Assembly (NCBI GenBank): GCA_023418915.1 | Contig: JAEZYU010000037.1 | Location: forward strand, 62,001-126,000 | Direction: 5' to 3' | Origin: Bacillota bacterium | GTDB lineage: Bacteria > Bacillota > Clostridia > Acetivibrionales > DTU013 | DNA length: 64,000 nucleotides | In this document: piece after piece, positions 1-8,380 of the stretch | Numbering within the stretch: position 1 is the stretch's first letter | Layout of the letters: each line of letters opens with the position of its first letter | Made by a program: the position numbers and the translations under genes | Notes under the pieces: model-generated | Database searches by the model: none | Told to the model about the DNA's origin: nothing | Seen by the model: the letters and a program-made list of their open reading frames with translations, nothing else

Positions 1-154
1 TAATGAAAAGCAGCACTGAAATGATGATGTTTGTCATCTCATTTTCTTCGAAAAGGTTCTCCAGCTCTGTGTTTTTTCCCTTTCTGTTTATAATGGAATT
101 AGCGATGCCTATCCATTCCATTCTTTTTTCGAAATTCTCCAAAAAATCAAACAT
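1..154 (-). CDS. Partial ORF leaving the left edge, probable next gene of a Wadjet-type operon
   Basis: An open frame starts with ATG at 154 and stays open to position 1, giving 51 codons that begin MFDFLENFEKRMEWIG. A ribosome binding site (GAGGTAGAGT) sits just before the start. It lies 41 bases downstream of the jetD stop on the same strand, so the two are probably cotranscribed. The visible peptide is acidic and helical with no diagnostic motif. Its position next to JetD suggests another Wadjet subunit (JetA, JetB or JetC), but that rests on context alone. Confidence 0.5.
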   Translation of the reverse strand, partial: MFDFLENFEKRMEWIGIANSIINRKGKNTELENLFEENEMTNIIISVLLFI

Positions 155-195
155 ACTCTACCTCACTGTAATGGAGCATCTGCCGCTGGTGCTAA

Positions 196-1305
196 TCAAC
201 CGGCAGATATAATTTTAACCATATTTTGCCGGTTCAGTATTTCCTGTGGTATGTAGCTGCCGCTTTGCAGTATATCAAGCATTCTATCCTGATATACCTT
301 CTCAAACAACGAAACAAACCAGTCCACTGGTCTTCTGACCTGATTTTCCTTGGTTTCGGGCAATCTGACGTTTTCAGCCGCCTTCAGCATGGCTGCATAC
401 AATGGCTTGAAAACCTCGATCCGCAGTGTCGGATTTATTTTCATCAGATCCTGTATAATGAATATCCCTTCATAATCAAGGTCACCAAAATAATAATAAC
501 ACGTTTGGACATCTCTATAAAAACTGCTGTTGAACTCCGTCAATGAATCGTTCTTTCTAGCGATTTTTTTGCCCTCACCGTAGATCAGGCTGTCAAAGCA
601 TATTCCTGCAATATTGCAAATGCCTGATGACATAATGTTCCTCAATGTGTACCAGGTATCTTTGTTTTCTATAATAAGGATGTTGCGTGTACCTGATCCA
701 TTTTCCACTGTTTTTTTATCCAATACTTCAATATTTGCTGCTGTCTTCTCTGCCTTATGCGGTATATCATAGGTGAAAAAAGGCTCGGGAGTCTCATAAA
801 AATTCAGTAATTCTCTGAGCCCGGGATTGAAACTAAAAACTCCGGCCAGTTCGCTATCCTCTTTTAAGGCCTTCTCCTTCCCGAATATCTGGAACGACCT
901 TTCATTAATTGACAGAGGGACTTCAAGCATACATGCACACTTTTTTAAAAATGTATCTAGCAGCGAAAGCCAGTGCTTATGCTTCATATATTTATCGAGC
1001 TCGGAAAGATATCCCTCAATATTAAGCCTGCCATGCAACAGACGTATCTCGGGAATAAGCTCCCCATAATTGAGCTGTGGTTTACTTATGCTATACCTTT
1101 TATATAGCGGTGGATTCATGCCATTTGAACCGGAACTCTTTACAGGAGAAATAGCGCCATTTTTAACAAGGCTATAAATAGCTTCATAGTACTCGTTATA
1201 GCCTAAAGATGGAAGATAGTCTCGAAGCTCTGTTTCCGATATCCTTACACCCTTATATTCGATCAGCTTTTTTGAAACACCCGCCAGATCCACCAGAACC
1301 ACCAC
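196..1305 (-). CDS. jetD: Wadjet-type JetD protein (DUF2220, Toprim-like nuclease subunit)
   Basis: The 369-aa product carries the C-terminal DUF2220 Toprim-like signature: an ENKDT block near residue 213 (candidate metal-binding Glu), IYGEGKK near 242, and GDLDYEG near 274 (two Asp). The C-terminal YIPQEIL block is also typical. In Wadjet systems JetD is the nuclease that cuts plasmid DNA captured by the SMC-like JetABC complex. The N-terminal half looks like the DNA-contacting helical arm region. Length fits the family (about 350-400 aa). The start is a GTG close behind an extended -10 promoter, so the leader would be very short and the start is somewhat uncertain. JetD comes first here, whereas it is usually described as the last gene; the rest of the operon would lie off the left edge. 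Confidence 0.75.
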   Translation of the reverse strand: MVVLVDLAGVSKKLIEYKGVRISETELRDYLPSLGYNEYYEAIYSLVKNGAISPVKSSGSNGMNPPLYKRYSISKPQLNYGELIPEIRLLHGRLNIEGYLSELDKYMKHKHWLSLLDTFLKKCACMLEVPLSINERSFQIFGKEKALKEDSELAGVFSFNPGLRELLNFYETPEPFFTYDIPHKAEKTAANIEVLDKKTVENGSGTRNILIIENKDTWYTLRNIMSSGICNIAGICFDSLIYGEGKKIARKNDSLTEFNSSFYRDVQTCYYYFGDLDYEGIFIIQDLMKINPTLRIEVFKPLYAAMLKAAENVRLPETKENQVRRPVDWFVSLFEKVYQDRMLDILQSGSYIPQEILNRQNMVKIISAG

Positions 1306-1319
1306 ACTTTCCTTTTCCC

Positions 1320-1328
1320 ATTATAACA
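1320..1328 (-). promoter_or_regulatory. Extended -10 promoter element for jetD
   Basis: On the minus strand the sequence reads TGTTATAAT, an extended -10 of the TGnTATAAT form, about 15 bases before the jetD start. No good -35 is visible, which extended -10 promoters tolerate. The same TGTGTTATAAT string recurs before two other minus-strand genes (near 49441 and 54448). Confidence 0.4.
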
Positions 1329-1346
1329 CATCGGCTTACGCCTTGC

Positions 1347-1422
1347 GGGGTCATACCCCTTACGGGGTCCAGCTAAAAATATTCCCTTGATTCGCTGTCA
1401 TGCGGGGTCAGGCTTAAAAATG
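1347..1422. repeat. REP-like repeat cluster (ggggtcaggctt family)
   Basis: Three related pieces lie together: a short dyad ggggtcatacccc (1347-1359), a diverged copy ggggtccagctaaaaatatt (from 1364), and a clearer copy ggggtcaggcttaaaaatg (1404-1422). Similar copies occur at 40089, 42844 and 54508. The motif resembles the palindromic repeats that accompany REP-associated (IS200/Y1-type) transposases, but no transposase gene is present here. Confidence 0.5.
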
Positions 1423-1785
1423 TTATAATTTTCTATTAATGGGATACTTTATAGACGATAACCCCGATTTTTTCAGTGAATTGTATACATAATTCAGAGT
1501 TCTGCTGTATTATGGCAGTTATTAGGCATAATAGCTATCCCATTACTTGCATTTTTATACATAAATAGAGTGAAACATATTATGTTTACTACCCTATACT
1601 TAATTACGATTTACATAAGAATCTCCCATATAACCTCATTTTTACTTCCTTATGGTGACATGAAAGTAACATACTCCCCTCCCCTATGCTAAATGCAGAA
1701 AACAGCTGTCTGCCCTTGTACCATCTCCTGTATAGCAACTATTTAGTCGATAATATTACATATTATAATTTAGTTCAATATTTTC
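1423..1785. other. Non-coding stretch without recognised features
   Basis: AT-rich DNA with stops in all frames. A TGTTATAAT string on the plus strand near 1421-1429, directly after a REP-like motif, could act as a promoter, but no gene follows it. I see no RNA gene or clear inverted repeat. Confidence 0.4.
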
Positions 1786-1974
1786 GTGCTCATATTGACT
1801 TACGGTGTTGAAGACGCAGTCGGAGAAAAAACCGTCATGATGATGTTTGAGGATATAGCTCAATGGGCAGGCGTAAAGCTCCACGTTTTGCGCTACTGTT
1901 CGGCTGCCTCGCATGTATCGGCCTGCAGGGAAAAGCTTGAAGAGGCTCGCCTTCTGGGGGAAAAGCTGGGGTGA
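1786..1974 (+). pseudogene. Flavodoxin-family protein, C-terminal relic
   Basis: Sixty-two codons read LTYGVEDAVGEK...FEDIAQWAGVKL...EKLEEARLLGEKLG, which resembles the C-terminal strand-helix-helix of multimeric flavodoxin/NADPH-FMN reductase family proteins (final LEEARxLGxxL helix). The nucleotide-binding N-terminal half is absent and there is no ribosome binding site or convincing start. It is the only coding-like plus-strand DNA in the first 35 kb and sits in a block of other decayed genes. The family call is by general resemblance only. Confidence 0.4.
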
Positions 1975-1984
1975 AACCCGGGGG

Positions 1985-2053
1985 TCAATTAATACCGCTG
2001 ATAATTGTAGCCAGATATTGCTGGTTCAGTATCTACTGCGGTATGCAGCTGCC
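1985..2053 (-). pseudogene. Relic of a second jetD 3' end
   Basis: These 69 bases align with the last 66 bases of the jetD gene at 196-261. The relic translates as GSCIPQ*ILNQQYLATIISGIN* against GSYIPQEILNRQNMVKIISAG* in jetD. The conserved Glu codon is replaced by TAG. It begins one base past the stop codon of the broken metallo-hydrolase gene, so it marks a deletion or recombination junction. It implies that a second, diverged JetD copy once stood here. Confidence 0.65.
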
Positions 2054-2054
2054 C

Positions 2055-2503
2055 TCATAATGAAAAAGGCAGACCATGCCCTGGATAAATATGCTTGACA
2101 CCTTTACCTTTTAATTTTTCGATGCTTTTATTGAGCAAAGCAAAATCTACTGCGTTAGATGCTGGTTCAGGTTTCTTAACATTCGATAAAATATCCCCTG
2201 CTATCAGGCCGCAACCCTCTGCAAATACACCAATCGAACCATTCGTATGCCCGGGAATATGCATGATTTTTGCGTCAAACCCGTATTCTGCAAGGTCATC
2301 ACCCTCTTCGAGCAGCAAACACCAGAGAAACGTCACCGGCTCACAGCCCTCCTTCTTCAGTCTTTCGAGTAGTAACTTGCGCCGGTTTGTAAATTCCTTA
2401 TCCGTAAGCATATGCCCCCCGGTGTCGGCAAGCAAGAAACTATATCATTTTTTATCAAATAGCAATTAACCCCGCCCAGATCAAGTCTTATTATTTCCTG
2501 CAT
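2055..2503 (-). pseudogene. MBL-fold metallo-hydrolase, frameshifted and internally deleted
   Basis: The start is ATG at 2503 behind a strong AAAGGAGGT site, giving MQEIIRLDLGGVNCYLIKND. A frameshift then moves the reading to LLADTGGHMLTDKEF... and on to IMHIPGHTNGSIGVF, GLIAGDIL and IYPGHGLPFS, all typical of glyoxalase II-like MBL hydrolases. The stretch that should carry the HxHxDH metal-binding motif between KEGCE and GDDLAEYGFD is missing. With both a frameshift and loss of the catalytic motif, this gene is dead. Confidence 0.75.
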
Positions 2504-2610
2504 TTTATTGACCTCCTTTGCTTTCCTCCCTCCAAGCCGGCTCAAGAGTCCTTCAGCGGGATGATGGACCATTACCAACTAGAATCAACCTACCATTCCT
2601 TTTCTTCGAT

Positions 2611-3834
2611 CTACAGCGCTGTTACAGGGATAGTTACATTTTTGTCAGTAATATGAACGGCCTTATCGTACATACAGACAACGCCGCCTGTGCCAACAGC
2701 TATACCTTTGATTTTATCAAGGACAAAAAAGTTCCCGATATGCTCCTTACCCGGGTTGGAGGTCTTCTTGATTTCAATTGGATGCATTATGCCATTTTGT
2801 TCTATCAGCAAGTCTATCTCTTTTGCGTCCCTATCCCGGTAATAGTACAGCGATGGCTCCAGAACGCCTGCATTGTAATAGCTTTTAAGGATTTCAGCTA
2901 CTACAAAGGTCTCGAAAAAGGCTCCGGCCATGGCGCCTGCTTCAAGCACCTCAGGTGTAGTCCACTTAGTGAGATATGCAGCAAGACCGGTATCAAGGAA
3001 ATACAGCTTCGGTGTTTTCACAGCTCTTTTGGTAACATTGTTATGATACGGCTGCAGCAAATAAACAATGTTTGACGTTAGTAGTATAGAGAGCCATCTG
3101 TCCGCTGTCGGAACACTTATTCCCACCTCGTTTGCAACAGCAGATAAATTAAGCATCTGAGAAGTTCTGCCTGCAATGGCAGTCATAAATTTGATAAATC
3201 TCAGTTCATCGCCGACCTGTGCAAGCTCTCTTACATCACGCTCGATATAGGTCTTGGTATATGAGGCATAAAACATCTGCCAATCAATATCCTCCGAATA
3301 CATAGCGGGCATTGAACCCTTGTGTATTATCTTCCAGATTCCCATATAGTCGATTTGCTTACTTGACGATTTCCTCTTTGCCAGGTATTCTTCCGTTGGT
3401 ACAAAAATCTCACTAAACGAGTCTTTCATGATTTCACGAAGAGACAGACCCAACAGGTTTATTATACCAATTCTGCCGGCAAGGCTTTCACTGACATTCT
3501 TCATCATTTTGAACTGCTGTGAACCTGTAAGAAAAAATTGTCCCTTTTTCCCGCTCTCATCGGCAATCATTTTTATATACTTAAATAAGTTCGGCGCATA
3601 CTGAATCTCATCAACGATTACAGGCGGCGGAGCTATTTTGAAAAAAGCGCTTGCTTCCTCAATGGCGCTTTGCAGCAGAATCGGATCATCAAGAGTCAAA
3701 TACGGAATATTCCCGGTAATATGCTTTACCAATGTTGTTTTGCCGACCTGCCTTGCTCCTGTTACCAAAACAGCAGAAAATATTTTAGAGGCTTTATTGA
3801 TGGTACTCTCAACATTTCTGTCAATGTAATCCAT
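2611..3834 (-). CDS. AAA ATPase with DUF4143 C-terminal domain
   Basis: A 407-aa protein of the widespread ATP-binding AAA_14/DUF4143 family. Walker A is GARQVGKTT (residues 26-34), Walker B is VIVDEIQ (71-77), and sensor-like FLTGSQQ follows near 103. The C-terminal half carries the DUF4143 fold, with KEIDLLI...PIEIKKT resembling a PD-(D/E)XK core. Length and domain order are normal for the family, whose function is poorly defined although members are common near toxin-antitoxin and defence genes. A TATAAT box lies on the minus strand at 3870-3875 and a GGAGCG site precedes the ATG. It appears monocistronic. Confidence 0.85.
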   Translation of the reverse strand: MDYIDRNVESTINKASKIFSAVLVTGARQVGKTTLVKHITGNIPYLTLDDPILLQSAIEEASAFFKIAPPPVIVDEIQYAPNLFKYIKMIADESGKKGQFFLTGSQQFKMMKNVSESLAGRIGIINLLGLSLREIMKDSFSEIFVPTEEYLAKRKSSSKQIDYMGIWKIIHKGSMPAMYSEDIDWQMFYASYTKTYIERDVRELAQVGDELRFIKFMTAIAGRTSQMLNLSAVANEVGISVPTADRWLSILLTSNIVYLLQPYHNNVTKRAVKTPKLYFLDTGLAAYLTKWTTPEVLEAGAMAGAFFETFVVAEILKSYYNAGVLEPSLYYYRDRDAKEIDLLIEQNGIMHPIEIKKTSNPGKEHIGNFFVLDKIKGIAVGTGGVVCMYDKAVHITDKNVTIPVTAL

Positions 3835-4028
3835 AGCAACACGCTCCGGCTAATTTAATATCATATATTATTATAGCCAAATATGCCGAAAACATCAAGG
3901 GTGACGGGAAATAAACCTGGATCGCGGCAAACGAGCTTGGTCAACTTTATGTAACTCCCCTTCGTATAGAATCCGGACCCCCGTTTTTAATTACGGCAAT
4001 AACATATGTGACAGCTGTATATGCTTAC

Positions 4029-4850
4029 TTAATCCATTTTATTGAGTCTATTGTTCAAAATATTTCGCCGTAGTTCATTTAATGCAGTATCACCGGTACT
4101 GTTTTCTCTTATTGCCTTTTCTCTTTCATTAAAATCATAAAGAATAGCCAAGGAATCAGCATCGAGAGAGTTTCCTTCCGCATATAAGATTTTTGTGTTA
4201 CTTAGATCAAGCATCGTGATGTCACGTATATTATTGTCAGTAATATACAATTCAGTTAATCTCAAATCCTTCAATTGCGATACATCCGATATTTTATTTC
4301 CGCCTAAGCCCAATGTTTCCAGACTTGTTAAAAATGCAACAGCACTTACATCTTCGATATTATTGTCTTCTAATCCTAATATTCTGAGTTTTTTTAACAT
4401 TTTCAATCCAGAAATATCAGAAATATTATTTTTATTTAGAATGAGCGTTGTCAAATTAATATGATTTCGTATATTACTAACATCTTCAATATCGTTGTTG
4501 GATAGATTTAAAAAAGTTACCGCTGTTAAGTTGGCGATTGGACTTAGATCAAAAATTTTATTATTTTCCAGGCTGACCCTTTTCAATTTTGTTTTATTCG
4601 ACAACATACTTATATCTATTATATTGTTATTACTTAAATCTAAGGATTCCAAATTATTAAGCTTACTTAAGAAATCTATATTATTAACATTGCTGCTTCT
4701 TACAGATAAATCTTGTATGTTGACTAATTCGCTCAAGTCTGCCAAATTGCCTTTTTCATAATGTGAAATCTTCAAAACTCTCAATTTGTTCAACTTACTT
4801 ATAGCTGATATATCATCCAGGGGACAGTCAACAGCACCAGCATGCAGCAT
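4029..4850 (-). CDS. Internalin-like leucine-rich repeat protein, possibly 5'-truncated
   Basis: The 273-aa product consists of about nine 22-residue LRRs of the pattern LxxLxLxxNxIxDIsxLxxL, such as LDLSNNNIIDIS and LILNKNNISDIS, followed by a charged helical tail. No signal peptide or anchor is visible from the ATG at 4850. The same frame stays open 16 codons further upstream to a TGA and contains no better start, and the ribosome binding site is weak. The repeats therefore look like the surviving part of a longer protein. The function is probably protein binding, with no known partner. Confidence 0.6.
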   Translation of the reverse strand: MLHAGAVDCPLDDISAISKLNKLRVLKISHYEKGNLADLSELVNIQDLSVRSSNVNNIDFLSKLNNLESLDLSNNNIIDISMLSNKTKLKRVSLENNKIFDLSPIANLTAVTFLNLSNNDIEDVSNIRNHINLTTLILNKNNISDISGLKMLKKLRILGLEDNNIEDVSAVAFLTSLETLGLGGNKISDVSQLKDLRLTELYITDNNIRDITMLDLSNTKILYAEGNSLDADSLAILYDFNEREKAIRENSTGDTALNELRRNILNNRLNKMD

Positions 4851-4894
4851 ATCATAACAATCCCTGTAATTTCTTCGGGAGAAATATCTTCCTA

Positions 4895-4942
4895 CTCATT
4901 ATCCGATTCCCTGAATCCGTTTGCCAGCCGTGTTTCTTCAAC
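4895..4942 (-). pseudogene. Short relic matching the 3' end of the PGN_0703-like fragment at 11.6 kb
   Basis: On the minus strand these bases read ETRLANGFRESDNE followed by a stop. They match RLASKFRESDIE in the fragment at 11589-11840, and the DNA is nearly identical over about 30 bases around gattcagggaatcggat. It has no start or flanking coding sequence and is probably a leftover from the same gene family. Confidence 0.5.
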
Positions 4943-4957
4943 GCCAGTATATGTGAT

Positions 4958-5008
4958 CTATGCCGCATGTAAGTAAATAAGCGTACCGTAAACAAATACC
5001 TTGATCAT
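4958..5008 (-). pseudogene. N-terminal relic of a gamma-glutamylcyclotransferase (AIG2-like) gene
   Basis: ATG at 5008 overlaps the helicase stop codon (ATATGATC), a coupled start. The peptide MIKVFVYGTL is the canonical GGCT/AIG2 N-terminus with its YGTL substrate-binding loop, then it runs into unrelated codons and a TAG. About 24 bases (aagcgtaccgtaaacaaatacctt on the plus strand, read in two parts around 4979-5002) are shared with the start of the GGCT gene at 21688. It is the stump of a fourth gene once translated with the helicase operon. Confidence 0.55.
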
Positions 5009-8000
5009 ATTCCGCTCCCTTTCTCCTTTGAAAATGGGCTGAGGTTGATGAACAGCTTCTTCAGGTCTTCATCCGCTTCATAGTTAGTCAGGATATACTC
5101 CAGCAATTCCTCCTGGCGTGCTTGTCCCAGCGTCAGCCGGTATAATGAAAGTATCTTGATCAGCCGTTCATATGAAGAAATATCTCTGCTCAGCGGATAC
5201 AATGGAACAATACGCTCGATCTTTACCTTCTGATCATTGGACAAGCACCAGAAAGGCACCAGTTCCGCATTATGCTCGTCTTTCTCGTGAATAAGGGCAT
5301 TTTGAAACATCTCATCCCAGATGCTTTTGCTGAAAGTAATATCGCCATACTGTCTGGCTACATTTTGCCTTATCGCCAGGCATTTGAACCGGTTAATGCG
5401 GCCTTCGCGCTGCTCGAGATCGATGGGGTTTGAAGGCAGGTTCCAGTGCATTATTTTTCTGCAATAATAATGAAAATCCAGGCCCTCCTGTCCGATAGAG
5501 GTAGTTGCCAGAACAAACGGACGGAATGGGGAATTGAAGGAATTTCTCACGCTCTTCTTTCTGTCGAAATCCTTGTCGGTATTTCCCTCCCCCTTGGTAA
5601 AACCAACAGCATAATGCGTTCTGACACTTACAGGCCAGCTTCTGTAGCCCTTGACCCTTCCTTCAAAATTTTTGAATGTATCTATGCTGTAGCTGGCTGA
5701 ATGCACCTGCATTGATTCCAGCATAAGCTGATGAAGGACGCTGCCCCTGTCGCTGGCTTGGCTCAGGTTATAGGATTCTGTCAGGATATGGGCATATTCG
5801 TCAAATACAGATTGCAGGTTTCCTGCTTTACAATATGCGAGTACATTTTTCCAATGCGCATTGTCGTTCCTTCGACCATAGCAAAGCTCGACAATGGAAG
5901 TTGATTCCGGAGAATTCAAGCGGTTCATAAAAGCCTTGGCGATTTGACTTGCCCTGTCTATTTCACGCAAGCTTTTCCCATCTGCTTCATGCTGTCCCTT
6001 CCTGTCTGTTTCACACTCGCTGCCTTTATTAGTCTGCTCTGAAACCGTACTTGATCTACCATTTCCGCCATTCGTGCGGTAAGCACATATCGCCGGAGAA
6101 GCCAACGCCATATTGGTGAGTACCTCAAGTAAATCATCAGGCCTTCTGCCCAGTACCAGATCCGGATCAAATCTGTACTGTCTCATCAGATCAATATGCG
6201 CCTTAAGCCCTCTCTGGCCTTGGCCCTGACGGCCCTGTCCCTGGCCCTGGCCGCCCCTTCTCTTCTCCGCCGCATCATTTTCGTCATCAGGATCAGAATC
6301 AATTATTGTATCCGTCCCATCAAACCAATTCCTCACATAGGATTCGTCATCGAGGAACAATGGTACAAGATAATACCATCTCTCATCCGTTCCGCCGGTA
6401 GTTTTCTCACTCAGGCCTACAGAGTTCAGTCTCTTTAGTATCTTTTGAGAAATTTCATTTTCCAGTTCCCTCAAAGAAATATGCCTGTTCAAAACATCGA
6501 TTGGCTGAAAACATTCCGCAAGGAATTCAGAAGGGTAAAGCAGGCACAGCAGATTCATACTTCTGGGTACACCTTCTGATAACGAAAAACGCAATCGGGA
6601 CACAGGATAACGTAAACTGTTCTTGGCAAAGTAGTTGGCGTTTTTCATCTCTTCCTTGTTCGCTCTCAACGAAAGCTTGCCCACTGTTCTGCGCTCCGCT
6701 TCATATGAGATCATAACAGATATCATCCTCGGTACCATTTCCCATGCCGAGAACACAAGTATTTTTGAAAAGCAGTCCGCATTCCTGAACACACCTCCGG
6801 GTTCATAATATGGTTTTGATGCAGGGATCCACAGCAACAATTCCGCCTTGCTCTCGAAAGCTGCCTCTTTAAGCGATTCCAGCCGCGCATTTACGGCATC
6901 CAATGGTTTGTAATTCAACAAAGTGCTCCGCTTGATCCACAAGTATTGCATATCCGCCTTTTGTATCTCCTCGGGATGTGCTTTGAAGTACCTTTCAATT
7001 GCTCTTTTTACCTTGTAATCCCTCATAAAGGATAAAATGTACGGGGAGGATTTAACAAAATCCACCGGCAAAGCCATGTTGGCTTTGATCTCATCAAGCA
7101 GCTGCTGAGCTTGTATATATGTAATAATATCCTTCTCATTCACCTTAAGGTGCTTCTTTGTGCTTGAGTCGTCTATGAAATCACCTGTTTGTATTGCAGA
7201 CATTCGCTCAGTCCTACATACAACCCTATATAAAGAATCCTCCGCGTGCCTTTTTGCTTCAATGATAGTAGCATCATTCATATTGAGTTCACGCAGACGG
7301 ATCGAATAATTGTTCCAGACATCCTTAAAACAGTCGAACTTTATATTATCGGAATAAAGAAATCCAAGCACTTTAAAAAATTCAGCATAATGCTCATCCA
7401 CCTGGGTCTCCTCTATTTCCTCCAGCGTAGAGTACAGTTTATACGGTGTTGCCGATAAAAGAAGCATTTTCACTTCATTATTGGAAAAGAACCTTTTTGC
7501 CAGCAAGCCGGTTTCACTGACAGCATCGGCATCAATAAGGTATTTGAATCGTTGAAATTCATCCATTATTACAAGATCCGGCTCCAACAGATCCACACTG
7601 ATCTGAGCAAACATGATCCTAAGCCTGCCGATCACACTATTCGCCTGGATCCTCCTGCCGCCGTTGTCTCGTATCCGGTCGCACAACTCGATCAATGCCT
7701 TGTCCAAACCCTCCTGCTGTATCGAGCATGCAGCCTTATCGACCATATATCTCAGATACTCTCCATTGGTCTTAGCATCGCATTCCTGCACACGCTCCTC
7801 ATACCAAGCTCTGGCCCATTCATTCCAAGCTTTGAACGCAGTATCCTGCATAGCAATTTTGAGTTGATTTTCATATGGCTGCAAAAAAGGCAGCCTGCGC
7901 AGTATAGCAAACATCAAGGCGCGCTCACTCACACTTCCGGCGCCTGTTGTCATTCGGAATGATGTATCCGGTGTTAATGGAATCAGTTGAATATACCCGG

Positions 8001-8379
8001 CAAGTATTTCTTCATCATGCATTTGAGTGAAAATATTAAGATGCTGCATGGACAGCCTTGATGAGCCGATATCTTCCATTCTGATTTTGTCTGCTATCCG
8101 GAGCTTGCTCAGGTTCTGGCCGGCAATACTTTGATTAGAGCAAATATAAACGACCTTGAACAACGGATCTGCCTGTTCATACCTCAAAACAGCAGTTTTA
8201 GCTATAACGCCTTTTGCGATCAGTGTTTTCCCAAGTCCGACCTCGTCTGCCACCAGGATCCTCTTCTGTCCGCTGCGGAACACGGCATCGACCCTGTTGA
8301 CAGTAGCTCTTTGAAAGTCCTTCAGTGAGTTCATTACACGTTCTTGTGCCGCATAAAGATCAATGTTCAGTTTTCGCAT
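5005..8379 (-). CDS. SNF2/SF2-like helicase of the DUF6361-PLD operon (Azaca ZacC-like)
   Basis: A large motor protein of 1124 aa. Walker A lies in ADEVGLGKT (about residue 48), Walker B is VIMDEFQRF (about 273), motif III LLSATPY follows, and the C-terminal RecA lobe has LVFSAWE and the arginine finger region DLEQREGRINRF (about 995). The ATG at 8379 is one base beyond the PLD-gene stop (TGATATG) and begins MRKLNIDLYAAQERV; a longer upstream frame overlaps that gene and is not needed. An unusual Gly-Gln-Arg-rich low-complexity stretch (about residue 710, DNA 6210-6262) interrupts the region between the RecA lobes. Gene order DUF6361, PLD, helicase matches my recollection of the anti-phage Azaca system. 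Confidence 0.8.
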   Translation of the reverse strand: MRKLNIDLYAAQERVMNSLKDFQRATVNRVDAVFRSGQKRILVADEVGLGKTLIAKGVIAKTAVLRYEQADPLFKVVYICSNQSIAGQNLSKLRIADKIRMEDIGSSRLSMQHLNIFTQMHDEEILAGYIQLIPLTPDTSFRMTTGAGSVSERALMFAILRRLPFLQPYENQLKIAMQDTAFKAWNEWARAWYEERVQECDAKTNGEYLRYMVDKAACSIQQEGLDKALIELCDRIRDNGGRRIQANSVIGRLRIMFAQISVDLLEPDLVIMDEFQRFKYLIDADAVSETGLLAKRFFSNNEVKMLLLSATPYKLYSTLEEIEETQVDEHYAEFFKVLGFLYSDNIKFDCFKDVWNNYSIRLRELNMNDATIIEAKRHAEDSLYRVVCRTERMSAIQTGDFIDDSSTKKHLKVNEKDIITYIQAQQLLDEIKANMALPVDFVKSSPYILSFMRDYKVKRAIERYFKAHPEEIQKADMQYLWIKRSTLLNYKPLDAVNARLESLKEAAFESKAELLLWIPASKPYYEPGGVFRNADCFSKILVFSAWEMVPRMISVMISYEAERRTVGKLSLRANKEEMKNANYFAKNSLRYPVSRLRFSLSEGVPRSMNLLCLLYPSEFLAECFQPIDVLNRHISLRELENEISQKILKRLNSVGLSEKTTGGTDERWYYLVPLFLDDESYVRNWFDGTDTIIDSDPDDENDAAEKRRGGQGQGQGRQGQGQRGLKAHIDLMRQYRFDPDLVLGRRPDDLLEVLTNMALASPAICAYRTNGGNGRSSTVSEQTNKGSECETDRKGQHEADGKSLREIDRASQIAKAFMNRLNSPESTSIVELCYGRRNDNAHWKNVLAYCKAGNLQSVFDEYAHILTESYNLSQASDRGSVLHQLMLESMQVHSASYSIDTFKNFEGRVKGYRSWPVSVRTHYAVGFTKGEGNTDKDFDRKKSVRNSFNSPFRPFVLATTSIGQEGLDFHYYCRKIMHWNLPSNPIDLEQREGRINRFKCLAIRQNVARQYGDITFSKSIWDEMFQNALIHEKDEHNAELVPFWCLSNDQKVKIERIVPLYPLSRDISSYERLIKILSLYRLTLGQARQEELLEYILTNYEADEDLKKLFINLSPFSKEKGSGI

Positions 8380-8380
8380 A

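Noticed and set aside
3..212. Plus-strand frame at the left edge
   Set aside because: It is antisense to the partial minus-strand gene that has a proper ribosome binding site and lies in operon order with jetD.
6196..6438. Hydrophobic plus-strand frame that looks like a signal peptide
   Set aside because: It mirrors the Gly-Gln repeat of the helicase gene; Leu/Ala richness follows from the complementary codons.
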